A DNA stretch of 64,000 bases, taken from NCBI GenBank assembly GCA_004346725.1, contig SMDE01000004.1:186001-250000 (forward strand), read 5' to 3'. The position numbers and the translations under genes were made by a program. This stretch comes from Phytobacter diazotrophicus (GTDB taxonomy: Bacteria; Pseudomonadota; Gammaproteobacteria; Enterobacterales; Enterobacteriaceae). Under the pieces are notes generated by a model. It was not told the origin of the DNA, searched no databases, and was given only the letters and a program-made list of their open reading frames with translations. Shown here in pieces: positions 62,143 to 64,000 of this stretch (positions are counted from its first letter, which is position 1; each line of letters starts with the position of its first letter).

Positions 62143-64000
62143 ACCACTACCCTCTGATACGTAGCCTTAGTATTGTCAACATTAATGGCATTATGGCCCG
62201 AACGTTAAATCTGGTAAATCCTCACGCACTGCGTACATCGCGACAATATGGCGGCACGGTTTCATTGTTGGGCAATAATGGTGCGGGAAAAACGTCTTTG
62301 TTGGGCGCGTTTATGTTCAGCCAGATCCCTGATATTCGCTATATTAGCTTAGGGACTAAGGATGATTTCAAAGTTTCAACATCAATAAAAGATAGCGAAA
62401 TGTTTCCACGCTTAGGGCAGCCCAGTATTGTTGCTCTGGAGATTGAGGCCCGGGGGACGGGCCACCGGCATCTGTACGTCGTTAGGGCTGAAAAAAAGAC
62501 AGGAACAACATTAGAAACCCAGCTATTTTGTTTGAAACTTCCCGATAGCGTTAACCCACTGGATTGTTTACTTGATCGTAAAGGACAAGTGGCTCACCCG
62601 GTAACGACAGACCAGTTACGGGATAAAGCAGCACTTTTAGGATGCGCTATTCAGACATTTAAAGACCCAAATGCCTACATGTTGGCACTGTTTCAGCATG
62701 GCATTTTACCCCGAGCCTGTCAGTCACCCGATGATAAATATCGTCTGGCCCAGATCCTTCATTCAGCAATGGCCGGGCGTTTGGATAAATCGATAGAAAA
62801 ACATCTCAGCGCTTATTTAATGGCCCATACTCGCGGGAATATACATTCCGTAGTGAATATGGTGCATGAGTCCATGATCAAAGTCAGACTTACGCAGCAA
62901 GACCTGCAAAATTATCAAAAGGATTATCAATTTTTTAATTCATTACTTACGTTGAGCTTATCATTTTCAGCCAATACGTGGTCAGTCATTGAGAAAGCTC
63001 TGGCGATGAATGATGAAGAGCGCACGACTATTCAGAAAGAAAAATATCGGATTGAACGTGAGCTGGAAAAAATTGAGGAAACTCTGGGTTCACTAAGGCG
63101 CAAGGAAGACGCCATAAAATCGGAACTGTCAATAACGCAACAACAGATAAGCGATATTGATCCCCGACAGCAATGCGCTAATGCCGGTAGGATTTACTTT
63201 AATCAAGAGCAAAAAGCAATTGGTGAACTGAATAAACTTGAACCACAGTTAGAGAGTGCGGAAGAAGCAAGCAAACTCCAGCAAGGTATTGTTGATGAGC
63301 TGGAAAGAAAAAAAAGTGAAAATGAAGAGAGCCAGCTACGCACAGCCAAACAGCTGTCTAATGTCGTTACGCGTTATGACATCGCTCAGAAAATGGCATC
63401 GCAATATAACCACGCAAAACAGCTCTATGATGAGATTAACCAATGGAATATGGCTTTTACTCTGTCAGGATTAAGCGCATTCATTGAACAACTCGTGAAC
63501 CAGGAAAAAGAGGCGGGAAATGCCCTCAACCATGCGGAGCGCCAATTACGATCTCATCAGGAAATCCTGGATGCTTATACTGTTGCCGCAAACAGTGCGC
63601 GAAAATTGGGGGATGATATCTCTCCTCCAGACGCTCAGCGCTGGTTTAGGGAAAAATGTGGTCAACTGGAAAAATGGCGTATCGAAGACGCTCAACTGGG
63701 GGGGCGACAACAGCATCATAAGACGTTACAGGGAGATCATCAAAAACAGCGACGTCTTCAGCAACGGCTTCGTGATGCAGGCATGCTATCGTTGCCATTG
63801 AACGATGAGGACTTTGCGCAGCAACTGGCGATACAACAAGAGCAAGAATTGCACTTAAATGAACAAAAGGAACAATTAGCGCAACGTCAGACCGAAGTAC
63901 AAGATCAAATTAAGCAGCTTGATATCGATATTGCACGCTATGAGCAACAGAGTCAGCAGTGGCACCAATATCAGCCATCGGTTAGCTATTTACGTACTAT
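62139..64000 (+). CDS. MukB-like SMC ATPase (partial)
   Basis: The start is GTG at 62139, overlapping the mukE stop. The frame is open to the window end (620 codons). The N-terminus parallels E. coli MukB: RSLSIVNINGIMARTLNL against RSLTLINWNGFFARTFDL, then Walker A LGNNGAGKTSLLGAFMFSQI against GGNGAGKSTTMAAFVTAL. From about residue 290 it becomes coiled coil rich in Glu, Gln, Lys and Arg (IERELEKIEETLGSLRRKED), as expected for one arm of an SMC. The hinge and C-terminal head lie beyond the window. Confidence 0.85.
   Translation, partial: MNHYPLIRSLSIVNINGIMARTLNLVNPHALRTSRQYGGTVSLLGNNGAGKTSLLGAFMFSQIPDIRYISLGTKDDFKVSTSIKDSEMFPRLGQPSIVALEIEARGTGHRHLYVVRAEKKTGTTLETQLFCLKLPDSVNPLDCLLDRKGQVAHPVTTDQLRDKAALLGCAIQTFKDPNAYMLALFQHGILPRACQSPDDKYRLAQILHSAMAGRLDKSIEKHLSAYLMAHTRGNIHSVVNMVHESMIKVRLTQQDLQNYQKDYQFFNSLLTLSLSFSANTWSVIEKALAMNDEERTTIQKEKYRIERELEKIEETLGSLRRKEDAIKSELSITQQQISDIDPRQQCANAGRIYFNQEQKAIGELNKLEPQLESAEEASKLQQGIVDELERKKSENEESQLRTAKQLSNVVTRYDIAQKMASQYNHAKQLYDEINQWNMAFTLSGLSAFIEQLVNQEKEAGNALNHAERQLRSHQEILDAYTVAANSARKLGDDISPPDAQRWFREKCGQLEKWRIEDAQLGGRQQHHKTLQGDHQKQRRLQQRLRDAGMLSLPLNDEDFAQQLAIQQEQELHLNEQKEQLAQRQTEVQDQIKQLDIDIARYEQQSQQWHQYQPSVSYLRT

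Larger units (their letters stand above)
58593..64000. mobile_element. Island 2 (partial): condensin-carrying element at tRNA-Asn site
   Basis: The element starts at the tRNA-Asn attachment core and continues past the window end. Base composition is lower in GC than erfK and neighbours. Its first genes are an unknown gene and a mukF-mukE-mukB-like operon. Whether it is an ICE or a small island cannot be seen from here. Confidence 0.75.

Noticed and set aside
63256..63801. Two short plus-strand frames inside the mukB-like region
   Set aside because: The mukB-like frame from 62139 stays open throughout and shows coiled-coil sequence; these are other-frame shadows.
1..64000. CRISPR array
   Set aside because: No regularly spaced direct repeats with unique spacers were seen; the phased TGTTCG motifs are too short and lie in promoters.

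Overview
The window is chromosomal DNA from a gamma-proteobacterium of the Enterobacteriaceae. The evidence is a complete anaerobic cobalamin operon in the Salmonella order, tRNA-Asn genes beside yeeO, and amn and erfK homologues close to their E. coli counterparts. The genus (Citrobacter, Klebsiella, Enterobacter, Lelliottia or a relative) cannot be fixed from the sequence alone. The core is GC-rich. Two stretches, about 20.5-21.9 kb and 30.6-35.0 kb, are clearly AT-rich and look acquired.

Region 1 (73-16556) is the 20-gene cbiABCDETFGHJKLMNQOP-cobUST operon. It encodes cobalt uptake (CbiMNQO), early-cobalt corrin ring synthesis, amidation, aminopropanol attachment and nucleotide-loop assembly. 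Most genes overlap their neighbours by 1-20 bases. Region 2 (16631-19286) is an ArsR-type regulator divergent from a second-type EF-G gene. Region 3 (19340-21892) holds an IS200/IS605 element, an IS4-family remnant and an AT-rich TPR/glycosyltransferase-like gene. Region 4 (22059-30451) is a run of small metabolic genes (DUF4865, tautomerase, carboxymuconolactone decarboxylase-like, LysR, LLM oxidoreductase, GGCT-like, DUF3601, ester cyclase-like, broken SDR, OYE, LysR) ending in a MazEF-type toxin-antitoxin pair.

Region 5 (30588-37287) is a degenerate genomic island bounded by a 33-bp direct repeat that includes the 3' end of a tRNA-Asn. It carries a membrane protein / patatin phospholipase / primase-like three-gene cassette, a degenerate IS3-family element, a second IS3 remnant and a broken P4-like integrase. 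Region 6 (37272-39155) is yeeO between two inverted tRNA-Asn genes.

Region 7 (39222-49302) is a carbohydrate-use cluster: an ABC transporter, an SDR, a BtpA-family protein, an FGGY kinase, a HAD phosphatase and two DeoR regulators. Its intergenic regions carry roughly 10-bp-phased TGTTCG-like repeats. Region 8 (49306-58406) holds a LuxR/EAL pair, an aminopeptidase P, amn, an acuR-acuI pair, a HigBA-like toxin-antitoxin pair, erfK and a small YjfB-like gene.

Region 9 (58593-end) is the terminal part of a second island at a tRNA-Asn attachment site. It contains an unrecognised gene followed by a mukF-mukE-mukB-like condensin operon unlike the housekeeping MukBEF. The mukE-like gene has an in-frame TAA where homology continues on both sides, and the mukB-like gene runs off the window. 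This condensin cassette and the patatin cassette are the most interesting parts of the window; both look like candidate defence or element-maintenance systems.
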